A stretch of DNA of 64,000 bases, taken from the NCBI RefSeq assembly GCF_017876625.1, contig NZ_JAGIOH010000001.1, positions 6,717,501-6,781,500 on the forward strand, written 5' to 3'. This document shows positions 16,830 to 26,347 of the stretch, one piece after another. The notes under the pieces were generated by a model, which saw only the letters and a list, made by a program, of their open reading frames with translations, was not told the origin of the DNA and searched no databases. Position 1 is the stretch's first letter. Each line of letters starts with the position of its first letter. A program made the translations under genes and the position numbers. This DNA is from Streptomyces syringium (lineage in GTDB: Bacteria; Actinomycetota; Actinomycetes; Streptomycetales; Streptomycetaceae).

Positions 16830-19343
16830 CTACAGCTGACCGACCTCCATCACCCGCACCACCGCGCGGCCCTCCTCGTCCGAGGCGGCGAGGTCCACCT
16901 CCGCGGAGATGCCCCAGTCATGATCGCCGTTGGGGTCGGCGAAGGTCTGCCGGACGCGCCACAGCCCGTCCTCCGGCTTCTCCTCGATCCGCAGCAGCTT
17001 CGGGCCGCGCGCGTCGGGACCGGTGCCCAGGTCCTCGTACTCGTCCCAGTAGGCGTCCATGGCCTCGCCCCAGCGGTCCTCGTCCCAGCCGGCCTCGGCG
17101 TCCATCTCGCCCAGCTCGCCGACCTTGTCGAGGGCGGCCAGCTCCACGCGGCGGAACATCGCGTTGCGCACCAGCACCCGGAAGGCGCGCGCGTTGGCGG
17201 TGACCGGCTTGACCTGGTCGGCGCGCTCCTGGGCCTCCTCGGCGGTCTCGGTCTCGGGGTTGGCCAGCTGCTCCCACTCGTCCAGCAGGCTGGAGTCGAC
17301 CTGGCGCACCATCTCGCCGAGCCAGGCGATCAGGTCCTCGAAGTCGTCGGACTTGAGATCGTCCGGGACGGTGTGGTCCAGCGCCTTGTACGCGCCGGCG
17401 AGGTAGCGCAGCACGATGCCCTCGGTGCGCGCCAGGTCGTAGTAGGAGGTGAATTCGGTGAACGTCATCGCGCGCTCGTACATGTCACGGATGACCGACT
17501 TCGGCGAGAGCGGGTGGTCCCCGACCCACGGGTGGCTCTTGCGGTAGACGTCGTAGGCGTGGGACAGCAGCTCTTCCAGGGGCTTGGGATAGGTGACGTC
17601 CATGAGCCGCTCCATGCGGTCCTCGTACTCGACGCCGTCCGCCTTCATCACGGCGACCGCTTCGCCGCGCGCCTTGTTCTGCTGCGCCGCCAGGATCTGC
17701 CGCGGGTCGTCCAGCGTCGACTCCACCACCGAGACCATGTCGAGGGCGTACGAGGGCGACTCGGGGTCGAGAAGTTCGAAGGAGGCGAGCGCGAAGGTCG
17801 ACAGCGGCTGGTTGAGCGCGAAATCCGACTGGAGGTCCACGGTCAGACGCACGATCCGGCCCTCGGCGTCGGGCCTGTCGAGCTGCTCGACGACACCGCC
17901 GTCCAGCAGCGAACGGTAGATCGCGATGGCCCGGCGGATGTGCCGCAGCTGATTCCTGCGGGGCTCGTGGTTGTCCTCCAGCAGCCGGCGCATCGCCTCG
18001 AAGGCGTTGCCGGGCCGTGCGATGACCGACAGGAGCATCGTGTGCGTGACCCGGAAGCGCGAGGTGAGCTGCTCGGGCTCCGAGACGATCAGCTTCTCGA
18101 AGGTGTTCTCGCCCCAGTTGACGAAGCCCTCGGGAGCCTTCTTACGGACCACCTTGCGGCGCTTCTTCGGGTCGTCGCCGGCCTTGGCCAGCGCCTTCTC
18201 GTTCTCGACCACGTGCTCGGGAGCCTGCGCCACGACGAAGCCGGCCGTGTCGAAGCCGGCCCGCCCGGCACGCCCCGCGATCTGGTGGAACTCCCGGGCC
18301 CGCAGCGTGCGCACCCGCTGGCCGTCGTACTTGGTGAGCGCGGTGAACAGCACGGTGCGGATCGGCACATTGACCCCGACGCCGAGCGTGTCCGTACCGC
18401 AGATGACCTTCAGCAGACCCGCCTGCGCCAGCCGCTCCACCAGCCGCCGGTACTTCGGCAGCATCCCCGCGTGGTGCACGCCGATACCGTGGCGCACATA
18501 GCGCGAGAGGTTCCGGCCGAATTTGGTGGTGAAGCGGAAATTGCCGATCAGCTTGGCGATCTCGTCCTTCTCCTCGCGCGAGCACATGTTGATGCTCATC
18601 AGCGCCTGAGCCCGCTCCACGGCCGCCGCCTGCGTGAAGTGCACGATGTACACCGGTGCCTGCCGGGTCTGCAGCAGCTCGGTCAGCGTCTCGGTCAGCG
18701 GCGTCGTGCGGTACGCGTAGGACAGCGGCACCGGCCGGGTCGCGGACCGGACCACCGAGGTGGGCCGGCCCGTGCGCCGGGTCAGGTCCTCCTCGAACCG
18801 GGACACATCACCGAGCGTCGCCGACATCAGAATGAACTGCGCCTGCGGCAGCTCCAGCAGCGGGATCTGCCACGCCCAGCCCCGGTCCGGCTCCGCGTAG
18901 AAGTGGAACTCGTCCATGACGACCTGGCCGATGTCGGCGTCCTTGCCGTCCCGCAGCGCGATGGAGGCGAGCACCTCGGCCGTGCAGCAGATCACGGGCG
19001 CGTCGGCGTTGACCGAGGCGTCACCCGTGAGCATGCCGACGTTCTCCGTGCCGAACAGCTTGCACAGGTCGAAGAACTTCTCCGAGACGAGAGCCTTGAT
19101 GGGTGCGGTGTAGAAGGTCACCTGGTCGTTGGCGAGCGCGGTGAAGTGCGCACCGGCCGCGACGAGGCTCTTGCCCGAGCCGGTGGGCGTGGACAAGATC
19201 ACATTCGCCCCGGAGACCACCTCGATCAGCGCCTCCTCCTGCGCGGGGTACAGCGAGATGCCGCGCTCCTCGGCCCAGGTCGAGAAAGCTTCGAAGAGGG
19301 CATCGGGATCGGCATTGCTCGGCATCTGATCGATAAGGGTCAC
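16830..19343 (-). CDS. Ski2-like DEAD/DEAH-box RNA helicase
   Basis: 837 residues. Motif I STPTGSGKSL is at residues 51-60, motif II VVMDEFHFY near residue 155, motif III MSATLGD, and motif VI HQIAGRAGRAGFD. The DEFH box and the C-terminal DUF3516-type domain place it in the actinobacterial branch near HelY/Ski2, thought to process or unwind RNA. GTG 19343 gives the family opening VTLIDQMPSNADPDAL. The longer ATG at 19457 adds an unconserved Arg-rich stretch. GGAGG is very close to the GTG, so the start is probable rather than certain. Confidence 0.88.
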   Translation of the reverse strand: MTLIDQMPSNADPDALFEAFSTWAEERGISLYPAQEEALIEVVSGANVILSTPTGSGKSLVAAGAHFTALANDQVTFYTAPIKALVSEKFFDLCKLFGTENVGMLTGDASVNADAPVICCTAEVLASIALRDGKDADIGQVVMDEFHFYAEPDRGWAWQIPLLELPQAQFILMSATLGDVSRFEEDLTRRTGRPTSVVRSATRPVPLSYAYRTTPLTETLTELLQTRQAPVYIVHFTQAAAVERAQALMSINMCSREEKDEIAKLIGNFRFTTKFGRNLSRYVRHGIGVHHAGMLPKYRRLVERLAQAGLLKVICGTDTLGVGVNVPIRTVLFTALTKYDGQRVRTLRAREFHQIAGRAGRAGFDTAGFVVAQAPEHVVENEKALAKAGDDPKKRRKVVRKKAPEGFVNWGENTFEKLIVSEPEQLTSRFRVTHTMLLSVIARPGNAFEAMRRLLEDNHEPRRNQLRHIRRAIAIYRSLLDGGVVEQLDRPDAEGRIVRLTVDLQSDFALNQPLSTFALASFELLDPESPSYALDMVSVVESTLDDPRQILAAQQNKARGEAVAVMKADGVEYEDRMERLMDVTYPKPLEELLSHAYDVYRKSHPWVGDHPLSPKSVIRDMYERAMTFTEFTSYYDLARTEGIVLRYLAGAYKALDHTVPDDLKSDDFEDLIAWLGEMVRQVDSSLLDEWEQLANPETETAEEAQERADQVKPVTANARAFRVLVRNAMFRRVELAALDKVGELGEMDAEAGWDEDRWGEAMDAYWDEYEDLGTGPDARGPKLLRIEEKPEDGLWRVRQTFADPNGDHDWGISAEVDLAASDEEGRAVVRVMEVGQL

Positions 19344-19485
19344 GCCTCCATACTGCCTGGCCCCGGACCGGATCAGGGAACCGGCCGGTCGAACGGTGAT
19401 CATCCGGGCGCTACGCTGAGTGGCCGACCGGGCGTCAGAAACGCGAGACGTCGCCAATCAGAGGGCCAATTGAGGTGGAACGACC

Positions 19486-20277
19486 ATGATGGGACCGGCG
19501 CACTCGCTTTCCGGAGCCGCCGCCTGGCTGGGAGTGGGCGCCGCGGTGGCCGGGGCCGGCCACCCGATGCCCTGGCCGGTGCTCGTCGCCGGTGCGCTGA
19601 TCTGCGCGGGTGCGGCGCTCGCCCCCGACCTCGACCACAAATCGGCCACGATATCCCGTGCGTTCGGTCCGATCTCGCGCTGGCTCTGCGAGATCATCGA
19701 CAAGCTCTCGCACACCGTCTACAAGGCCACCAGGACACAGAGCGACCCCCGTCGCAACGGCGGCCATCGCACCCTCACCCACACCTGGCTGTGGGCGGTG
19801 CTGATAGGGGTCGGCGCCTCGGCGCTGGCCATGACCGGTGGCCGCTGGGCCGTGCTCGGCATCCTCTTCGTCCACCTGGTCCTCGCCGTCGAGGGGCTGC
19901 TGTGGCGGATGGCCCGGACCTCCAGCGACGTCCTGGTCTGGCTGCTCGGCGCGACCAGCGCGTGGATCCTCGCCGGGATTCTCAACGAGCCGGGCAACGG
20001 CGCCGGCTGGCTCTTCACCGATCCGGGCCAGGAGTACATGTGGCTCGGCCTGCCGATAATCCTCGGCGCGCTCGTGCACGACATCGGGGACGCGCTCACC
20101 GTCTCGGGATGCCCGATCCTGTGGCCCATCCCCATAGGCCGCAAGCGCTGGTACCCGCTCGGCCCGCCGAAGGCCATGCGCTTCCGGGCCGGCAGCTGGG
20201 TGGAGTTGAAGGTACTCATGCCCGCCTTCATGGTGCTCGGCGGGTTCGGTGGGCTCGGCGCCCTCGGATACATCTGA
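19486..20277 (+). CDS. YdjM-like membrane metal-dependent hydrolase
   Basis: 263 residues. It begins GPAHSLSGAAAWLGVG with the conserved His of the YdjM/LexA-binding family and has APDLDHKSATISR near residue 45 and GGHRTLTHTWLW near residue 92, the His/Asp residues that bind metal. Four or five hydrophobic helices follow (ALAMTGGRWAVLGILFVHLV and others), and a further ALVHDIGDALTVSG carries more metal ligands. An integral membrane hydrolase of unknown substrate. It is divergent from the helicase gene. Confidence 0.8.
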   Translation: MMGPAHSLSGAAAWLGVGAAVAGAGHPMPWPVLVAGALICAGAALAPDLDHKSATISRAFGPISRWLCEIIDKLSHTVYKATRTQSDPRRNGGHRTLTHTWLWAVLIGVGASALAMTGGRWAVLGILFVHLVLAVEGLLWRMARTSSDVLVWLLGATSAWILAGILNEPGNGAGWLFTDPGQEYMWLGLPIILGALVHDIGDALTVSGCPILWPIPIGRKRWYPLGPPKAMRFRAGSWVELKVLMPAFMVLGGFGGLGALGYI

Positions 20278-20302
20278 CCGTCCCGGACCACCGGCCCCGA
20301 CA

Positions 20303-20332
20303 CGGCTCCCCGGCCGTGTGGCCGGGGAGCCG
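20303..20332. terminator. Strong bidirectional terminator
   Basis: CGGCTCCCCGGCC and GGCCGGGGAGCCG form a perfect 13-bp stem with a 4-nt loop between the convergent YdjM-like and ABC exporter genes. Confidence 0.75.
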
Positions 20333-20348
20333 CTCGATCACCACGTGG

Positions 20349-22130
20349 CTACTGGTGCCAGGACCGCCACAGCGCCGCGTACGCGCCATCGGCCGCGACC
20401 AGCTCGTCGTGGCTGCCCAGCTCGCTGATCCGGCCGTCCTCCGTCACCGCGATCACATCCGCGTCGTGCGCGGTGTGCAACCGGTGGGCGATGGCCACGA
20501 CCGTCCGGCCTTCGAGCACCTTCGCCAGCGACCGCTCCAGGTGCCGGGCCGCGCGCGGATCCAGCAGCGAAGTCGCCTCGTCCAGCACCAGGGTGTGCGG
20601 ATCGGCGAGGACCAGCCGGGCCAGCGCGATCTGCTGCGCCTGGGCCGGGGTGAGCGTCGCACCGCCCGACCCGACCTCCGTGTCGAGCCCCTCCTCCAGT
20701 GCCCGCGCCCAGCCGTCGGCGTCCACCGCGCCGAGCGCCGCCCACAGCTCGCCGTCCTCGGCCGTCGTACGGGCCAGCAGCAGATTGTCGCGCAGCGAGC
20801 CCACGAAGACGTGGTGCTCCTGGTTGACCAGCGCCACGTGCCTGCGCACCCGCTCCGTGGGCATCCGCGCCAGTTCGGCGCCGCCGAGGGTCACCGCGCC
20901 GGAGCGCGGTGCGTAGATCCCCGCCAGCAGCCGGCCCAGGGTCGACTTGCCGGCGCCGGACGGCCCGACCAGCGCCACCCGGCTGCCATGCGGGACATCG
21001 AGGGACACCCCGTGCAGGACGTCCTGGCCCGCCGAGTAGCCGAAGCGGACCTCGTCCGCCTTGACGTCCCGGCCCACCGGGCTCACCCGCTCGTCTGCCT
21101 CCTCCGGTTCGATCTCCCGCACCCCCACCAGCCGCGCCAGCGACACCTGGGCGACCTGCAGCTCGTCGTACCAGCGCAGGATCAGTCCGATCGGATCGAT
21201 GAGCATCTGGGCGAAGAGCGCTCCCGTCGTCAGCTGGCCGACCGAGATCCAGCCCTCCAGGACGAAGACGCCGCCGATGATCAGCACCGAGCCGAACAGC
21301 AGGGCGTGCGTCACATTGATCACCGGAAAGAGGACCGAGCGCAGCCACAGGGTGTAGCGCTCCCATTGCGTCCACTCGGAAATCCGTTGGTCGGAGAGTG
21401 CGACCCGACGCTGCCCGAGCCGGTGGGCCTCGATGGTCCGCCCCGCGTCCACGGTCTCCGCGAGGGACGCCGCGACCGCGGCGTACCCCGCGGCCTCGGA
21501 ACGGTAGGCAGCGGGAGCCCGCCGGAAGTACCAGCGGCAGCCGACGAGCAGCAACGGCAGCGCGATCAGCACGCACAGCGCCAGCGGCGGCGCGGTCAAG
21601 GTCAGCGCGCCCAACAGCAACGCGACCCATACGAAGCCCACCGCCAGCTGGGGCACCGCCTCGCGCATGGCGTTGGCGAGCCGGTCGATGTCGGTGGTGA
21701 TCCGCGACAGCAGGTCCCCGGTCCCGGCCCGCTCCAGCACGCTCGGCGGCAGCGCCACCGACCGCACCAGAAAGTCCTCGCGCAGATCCGCAAGCATCCG
21801 CTCGCCCAGCACCGCCCCACGCAACCGCACCATGCGTACGAACAGCGTCTGTACGGCCAGCGCGACCGCGAAGAGCGCGATGACGCGGCCCAAATGGAGA
21901 TCGTCCTTGCCCGACGACAGGTCCTCCACCAGCCCGCCCAACAGGTACGGGCCGACCATGGAGGCGATCACGGCGATCGCGTTGACCGACACCAACAGGA
22001 CGAACGCCGTCCGATGCCTGCGGAGCAGGCCGCTCACATACGCCCGCACCGTCGCGGGCCTGCCGACCGGCAAAGTCGTCGCCGACTCCGGTGCGGCCGG
22101 GTCGTGCGCCGGTGGCGCCACGCCGATCAT
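20349..22130 (-). CDS. Heterodimeric ABC exporter, subunit with intact Walker A and degenerate signature
   Basis: 593 residues: a six-helix type I exporter membrane domain (residues about 30-310) and an ATPase domain. Walker A is intact (GPSGAGKST near residue 385), Walker B is TLVLDEATSLLD and the H-loop is AIAHRLH. The C-loop, however, reads ATLTPAQAQQ instead of LSGGQ. Its ATG overlaps the stop of the partner gene (ATGA at 22127-22130), and the partner has the reciprocal pattern. The pair should therefore form one consensus ATP site from this Walker A plus the partner's LSGGQ, and one degenerate site. The substrate is unknown; lipid, peptide or drug export is typical. Confidence 0.88.
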   Translation of the reverse strand: MIGVAPPAHDPAAPESATTLPVGRPATVRAYVSGLLRRHRTAFVLLVSVNAIAVIASMVGPYLLGGLVEDLSSGKDDLHLGRVIALFAVALAVQTLFVRMVRLRGAVLGERMLADLREDFLVRSVALPPSVLERAGTGDLLSRITTDIDRLANAMREAVPQLAVGFVWVALLLGALTLTAPPLALCVLIALPLLLVGCRWYFRRAPAAYRSEAAGYAAVAASLAETVDAGRTIEAHRLGQRRVALSDQRISEWTQWERYTLWLRSVLFPVINVTHALLFGSVLIIGGVFVLEGWISVGQLTTGALFAQMLIDPIGLILRWYDELQVAQVSLARLVGVREIEPEEADERVSPVGRDVKADEVRFGYSAGQDVLHGVSLDVPHGSRVALVGPSGAGKSTLGRLLAGIYAPRSGAVTLGGAELARMPTERVRRHVALVNQEHHVFVGSLRDNLLLARTTAEDGELWAALGAVDADGWARALEEGLDTEVGSGGATLTPAQAQQIALARLVLADPHTLVLDEATSLLDPRAARHLERSLAKVLEGRTVVAIAHRLHTAHDADVIAVTEDGRISELGSHDELVAADGAYAALWRSWHQ

Positions 22131-23932
22131 GCCGACTCCTCGATGTGCTCGGTCTTCTTCAGCTCTGCGAGCTCCGTGCCCAGCTCCTCGTCCGGCTCAC
22201 GGGTGACGACGGCCCGGTACGCGGAGTCGTCCCGCAGCAGTTCGCGGTGCGTGCCCACCGCGGCGGCCCGGCCGTCGCGGACGAACACCACGCGGTCGGC
22301 CCGGTCCAGCAGCAGCGGACTGGAGGAGAACACCACCGTGGTGCGCCCCTCCCGCAAGCTCCGCACCCCCTCCGCGATGCGCGCCTCCGTATGCGAGTCG
22401 ACCGCCGAGGTCGGCTCGTCCAGCACCAGCACCTCGGGGTCGGTCACCAGCGACCGGGCCAACGCCAGCCGCTGCCGCTGCCCGCCGGACAGCGAGCGGC
22501 CCCGCTCGGTGATCCGTGTCCGCATCGGGTCGCCGGAATCGTCCACCGAGGCCTGGGCGAGGGCGGCCAGCACGTCCTTGCACTGCGCGGCGCCCAGCGC
22601 CGCGTCGGCGTCGACCGCGCCCGAAGAGGGCACGTCCAGCAACTCCGCGAGGGTCCCGGACGTCAGCACCGGGTCCTTGTCCTGGACGAGAACCGCGGCA
22701 CGGGCCTCGTCCAGCGGCACCTCGTCCAGCGCCACCCCGCCGAGCAACGCCGACGGCACTCCCTCCGGGCCCTCCGCCGCGTGTCCGCCCAGCCGGTCGG
22801 CGAGCCGTCCGGCGACGTCCGGATCGCCGCACACCACCGTGGTCAGCAGCCCGGCGGGAGCCAGGAGCCCGCTCTCGGGGTCGTACAGGTCGCCGGTGAG
22901 CACCATGCCCCGGGCTTCGCCGTCCGTCGAGGGGTCGGTACGCCGCAGGGCCAGGACCCGGGCGGCGCGCTGCGCGGACGGCCGTGAGAAGGAGTACGCC
23001 ATGGCGATCTCCTCGAACTGGCGCAGAGGGAACAGCAGGAACGTCACGACGCCGTAGACCGTCACCAGCTCGCCGACACCGATCCGGCCGTCCTGGGCCA
23101 GCCCGACCCCGTACCAGACCACCGCGATCAGCAGCAGCCCCGGCAGCGCCACCTGCACCGCCGCGATCAGCGCCCACATCCGGGCACTGCGTACCGCCGC
23201 CTTGCGCACCTCTTGCGAGGCACGGCGGTAGCGGGTGAGGAACAGCTCCTCGCCGCCGATGCCGCGCAGCACCCGCAGCCCCGCCACCGTGTCCGACGCC
23301 AGCTCGGTGGCCCGGCCCGCCTTCTCACGCTGTTCGTCGGCCCGCTTCGTCGCGGGCGGCAGCAGAGGCAGGACCGCCAGCGTCAGCACGGGCACACCGA
23401 TCGCGATCACCAGGCCGAGTGCGGGCTGGTAGATCACCAGCGCCACGCACACCGCGAGCGTCGTGACCGCCGCGGAGGCGAACCGCGACAGGGCCTCCAC
23501 AAACCAGCCGATCTTCTCGACATCACCCGTCGATACCGCGACGACCTCGCCCGCCGCGACGCGCCGGGTCAGCGCCGAGCCCAACTCGGCCGTCTTGCGG
23601 GCCAGTAGCTGCTGCACCCGGGCGGCGGCTGTGATCCAGTTCGTCACCGCCGTGCGGTGCAGCATGGTGTCGCCCAGCGCGGTCAGTGCCCCGAGCAGCG
23701 CCATCAGACCGCCGGCCATTGCCAGACGGGCGCCGGACCGGTCGACGACGGCCTGTACCGCGAAGCCCACAGCCACAGGGAACACGGCCACTGCCGCCAT
23801 GTGCAGAACGCCCCACAGCATGGCCTTCAGTTGGCCGGACAGCTGATTCCGCCCGAGCCAGAGGAGGAAACGCGGGCCTGACCGGACATCAGGGATGCCG
23901 GGATCGGTATACGGAAGGTCGCGAATCTGCAT
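22127..23932 (-). CDS. Heterodimeric ABC exporter, subunit lacking Walker A
   Basis: 601 residues with a type I exporter membrane domain and an ATPase domain. The signature RGRSLSGGQRQRLALARS and Walker B VLVLDEPTSAVD are intact. The Walker A position reads TTVVCGDPDVAGRL, with no GxxGxGKS/T, and the switch His is replaced (VVFSSSPLLLD). It can therefore donate LSGGQ but cannot bind ATP productively at its own site. It is first in the operon, overlapping the partner by 4 bp. Start at 23932. The 146-nt region upstream is shared with the divergent PNGase A-like gene. Confidence 0.88.
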   Translation of the reverse strand: MQIRDLPYTDPGIPDVRSGPRFLLWLGRNQLSGQLKAMLWGVLHMAAVAVFPVAVGFAVQAVVDRSGARLAMAGGLMALLGALTALGDTMLHRTAVTNWITAAARVQQLLARKTAELGSALTRRVAAGEVVAVSTGDVEKIGWFVEALSRFASAAVTTLAVCVALVIYQPALGLVIAIGVPVLTLAVLPLLPPATKRADEQREKAGRATELASDTVAGLRVLRGIGGEELFLTRYRRASQEVRKAAVRSARMWALIAAVQVALPGLLLIAVVWYGVGLAQDGRIGVGELVTVYGVVTFLLFPLRQFEEIAMAYSFSRPSAQRAARVLALRRTDPSTDGEARGMVLTGDLYDPESGLLAPAGLLTTVVCGDPDVAGRLADRLGGHAAEGPEGVPSALLGGVALDEVPLDEARAAVLVQDKDPVLTSGTLAELLDVPSSGAVDADAALGAAQCKDVLAALAQASVDDSGDPMRTRITERGRSLSGGQRQRLALARSLVTDPEVLVLDEPTSAVDSHTEARIAEGVRSLREGRTTVVFSSSPLLLDRADRVVFVRDGRAAAVGTHRELLRDDSAYRAVVTREPDEELGTELAELKKTEHIEESA

Positions 23933-24078
23933 GACGTCCCAGGGTCGGGGTGGCTGGTGGGAGAAGTGAAAGGTTCGCGTTTCAGGAGTGCCGAATTCAA
24001 CTGGTTTTTCGCGCGGTCGACGGATCAGGCCAAAGAGGCTCTGGCGCGCCGCGGTACGGCACGCTTCACTCCTGCCCC

Positions 24079-25701
24079 ATGAGACCGAGACGACTGCTTC
24101 TCGCGCTGTGCGCCGCGGCCGTCGGCCTGGCGCTGGGCGCGAGCCCCGCCGCGGCCGCGGAACCGCCCCCAGAGTTCGGCACCGACTGGCACGACCCGGT
24201 CACCGCCACGCCGCCCGTGGCCACCCCGAACACCACCTCGTGCAAAGTGACCGTCGCCCAGACCGAGTTCCGCGACTACACGCCCTACAAGAGCTCCTAC
24301 ACTCCCCCCGAAGGATGTGGCGATCGCTGGAACAAGGTCGTCCTGCGACTCGAAGGGTCCGTCGCCGGACGGCAGTACGACCGTCTGGGCTACCTTCGGA
24401 TCGGCGGTGTGGAGGTCCTGCGCACCTCCACACCGGAACCGTCGCCCGAGGGCATCGCCTGGAACGTGGAGAAGGACGTCACCCGTTACGCGGCGACCCT
24501 GCGCTCCGCTCAGCCCGTCGAGATGCTCATCGGCAACCTCGTGAACGACACCTACACCGGCGTCATCAAGGTCAAGGTGACCCTGACCTTCTACGCGGCC
24601 GAGGGCCGGGTGAAGCCGGCCCACACCCCGGACAAGGTCCTGACCCTGGACGGGGCGCGCACCGAGGGCGGCGTCCACGAAGGGCGCCTCACCACACCGC
24701 GCAACAGCGAGCGGATCGTGGCCGAGGTGTACGCCACCGGCTCCGGCGGAGGCTGTGAGGAGTTCTGGTACCTCACCGTGCCGGACGCGGCTCCCTACTC
24801 GTGCAAGGCCAAGAACGGCCCGTACCGGGAGGTGCAGGTCTCGGTGGACGGCCGGCTCGCCGGGATCGCCGCGCCCTTCCCGACCGTGTGGACGGGCGGC
24901 TGGTCCAATCCCTTCCTCTGGTACGTCATTCCCGGGCCACGTGCCTTCGACGTCCGGCCCGTGGAGTACGACCTCACGCCCTTCGCCGGCCTGTTGAACG
25001 ACGGCAAGCCGCACCGCGTCGCCGTCTCGGTCGCCGGAGTGCCCGAGGGCCAGAGCGGCTGGAGTACCCCCACCAACATCCTGGTCTGGCAGGACGCGAA
25101 AGCCACCCGCGTCACGGGTGCGCTCACCGCACACACGGTGGGGGACCTCGCCAGCACCACGGAGTACAAGCCCGGCACGGAGCACCGGCTGACCTCCGAG
25201 GGCGGGCATTCCCTCACGGTCGCGGGCTATGTGGACACCTCCCACGGGCGGGTCACGACGACCGTCGCCCGGAAGGTCGCCGGTACTTCCGTCCACCGCT
25301 GGACCGACGGCGAGTCGACGGACGCGCTGCGGGCCCGTTGGAGCGACGACGAAACGGTGACGGTCGACGGTCGCGGCCCCGCGACCACGACCGGGGCCCG
25401 GCGCGCGTACAGCATGGACGGTGAGATCACCATCGGCGCGGGAGACCGGCTGCGCACGGTCATGACCATGGGCGACCGGGCGGACACGGTCACGCTGCGT
25501 GGACATCGACGCGTGGGATGGTCGCGGCTGGACAACACCTACACGGGTGACGCGGCCTACAACCAGAACGTGCCCCGCGACCAGCGGCACGCGACGGGCG
25601 TCTCGCGTGAGCGCTACCGCCTGTACGGTCCGGGAGTCTGCTACGACCGGACTCTGGCCACGGCACAGGGGGACCTGACGGAGGACCGCCAGGGCTGCTG
25701 A
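24079..25701 (+). CDS. Secreted peptide-N-glycosidase A-like amidase
   Basis: 540 residues with a clear signal peptide (RPRRLLLALCAAAVGLALGA, cleaved near AAAAE). The mature part resembles PNGase A (peptide-N4-asparagine amidase): PEFGTDWHDPVTA, YTPPEGCGDRWNKVVLRLEG, RTSTPEPSPEGIAWNVEKDV and IGNLVNDTYTG. Such enzymes release N-glycans from glycoproteins by cutting the Asn-GlcNAc amide. In a soil saprophyte it may help use plant or fungal glycoproteins. In-frame ATG at 23950 would put a long charged stretch ahead of the signal peptide, so 24079 is preferred. There is no glycoside hydrolase partner nearby. Confidence 0.82.
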   Translation: MRPRRLLLALCAAAVGLALGASPAAAAEPPPEFGTDWHDPVTATPPVATPNTTSCKVTVAQTEFRDYTPYKSSYTPPEGCGDRWNKVVLRLEGSVAGRQYDRLGYLRIGGVEVLRTSTPEPSPEGIAWNVEKDVTRYAATLRSAQPVEMLIGNLVNDTYTGVIKVKVTLTFYAAEGRVKPAHTPDKVLTLDGARTEGGVHEGRLTTPRNSERIVAEVYATGSGGGCEEFWYLTVPDAAPYSCKAKNGPYREVQVSVDGRLAGIAAPFPTVWTGGWSNPFLWYVIPGPRAFDVRPVEYDLTPFAGLLNDGKPHRVAVSVAGVPEGQSGWSTPTNILVWQDAKATRVTGALTAHTVGDLASTTEYKPGTEHRLTSEGGHSLTVAGYVDTSHGRVTTTVARKVAGTSVHRWTDGESTDALRARWSDDETVTVDGRGPATTTGARRAYSMDGEITIGAGDRLRTVMTMGDRADTVTLRGHRRVGWSRLDNTYTGDAAYNQNVPRDQRHATGVSRERYRLYGPGVCYDRTLATAQGDLTEDRQGC

Positions 25702-25712
25702 CCGCTCACCCG

Positions 25713-25752
25713 GGGCGGGTTCGCGGGGCCAGAGCGCCCTGCGGGCCCGCCC
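25713..25752. terminator. Terminator candidate between convergent genes
   Basis: GGGCGGG and CCCGCCC form a 7-bp stem with a long GC-rich loop that can pair further. It lies between the PNGase A-like stop and the MarR stop. Confidence 0.4.
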
Positions 25753-25796
25753 TTGCGCGTCACCGGGCATGTGCCCCGCGCGCACTGCGCGGCGCG

Positions 25797-26237
25797 TCAG
25801 CAGCCGCGCTCCGGGCCCGCCATGAGCTCGTCCAGCAGGCTGCCGAGCACCACGCGCTGTTCGGTGCTCAGCGGGGCGAGTATGTCCTCCACGGCCGTCC
25901 GCCGGGCCTTGCGCAGCGCGCGCAGCGTCGACCGGCCCTGGTCGGTGATCTCGATCCGGATGACCCGGCGATTGGTCGGGTCCGGCACCCGGCGCACCGC
26001 CCCGTTGGCCTCCAGCGCGTCGACCAGCGTGGTGACCGCCCGGGGCACGACCTCGAGGCGCTGCGCCAGATCCGCCATGCGCGGTGGTTCCTCGTAGTGC
26101 GAGACGGTGCGGAGCAGCCGGGACTGGGCGGGCGTGATGCCGACCGGGTCGAGGTAACGCTTCTGCGCGCGGTGGAGCCGGCGAGTGAGGCGCAGCAGCT
26201 GCTCGGCGAGCTGCCCGGACGGATCGGGAGCGGTCAT
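25797..26237 (-). CDS. MarR family transcriptional regulator
   Basis: 146 residues with a winged helix-turn-helix: PVGITPAQSRLLRTVSHYEE, RMADLAQRLEVVPRAVTTLV (recognition helix region) and the wing DPTNRRVIRIEITDQGR. MarR proteins usually repress a divergent efflux gene and release on binding a phenolic or drug-like ligand. It is divergent from an ABC exporter with 110 nt between starts, including a perfect inverted repeat. ATG 26237 is preferred to the TTG two codons upstream. Confidence 0.88.
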   Translation of the reverse strand: MTAPDPSGQLAEQLLRLTRRLHRAQKRYLDPVGITPAQSRLLRTVSHYEEPPRMADLAQRLEVVPRAVTTLVDALEANGAVRRVPDPTNRRVIRIEITDQGRSTLRALRKARRTAVEDILAPLSTEQRVVLGSLLDELMAGPERGC

Positions 26238-26269
26238 GATCAACAGAATACCAGGACGCAGTGCATTGT

Positions 26270-26296
26270 GAGCATAGGTAACAGTGAGCTATGCTC
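26270..26296. promoter_or_regulatory. Candidate MarR operator
   Basis: GAGCATAG and CTATGCTC form a perfect 8-bp inverted repeat with an 11-nt spacer, centred in the 110-nt MarR/ABC exporter intergenic region. Size and position suit a MarR dimer site that could repress both genes. Confidence 0.6.
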
Positions 26297-26347
26297 GGTG
26301 AACGGTGGGAGATTCACCTCGCTGCCCCGACCCCTCTGAAGGAGCCC

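Noticed and set aside
16629-23057. A 2142-codon plus-strand open frame
   Set aside because: It runs antisense to TesB, the Ski2-like helicase and both ABC exporter genes and across YdjM in another frame. Its product is low-complexity His/Arg/Gln-rich sequence typical of the complementary frame of high-GC genes.
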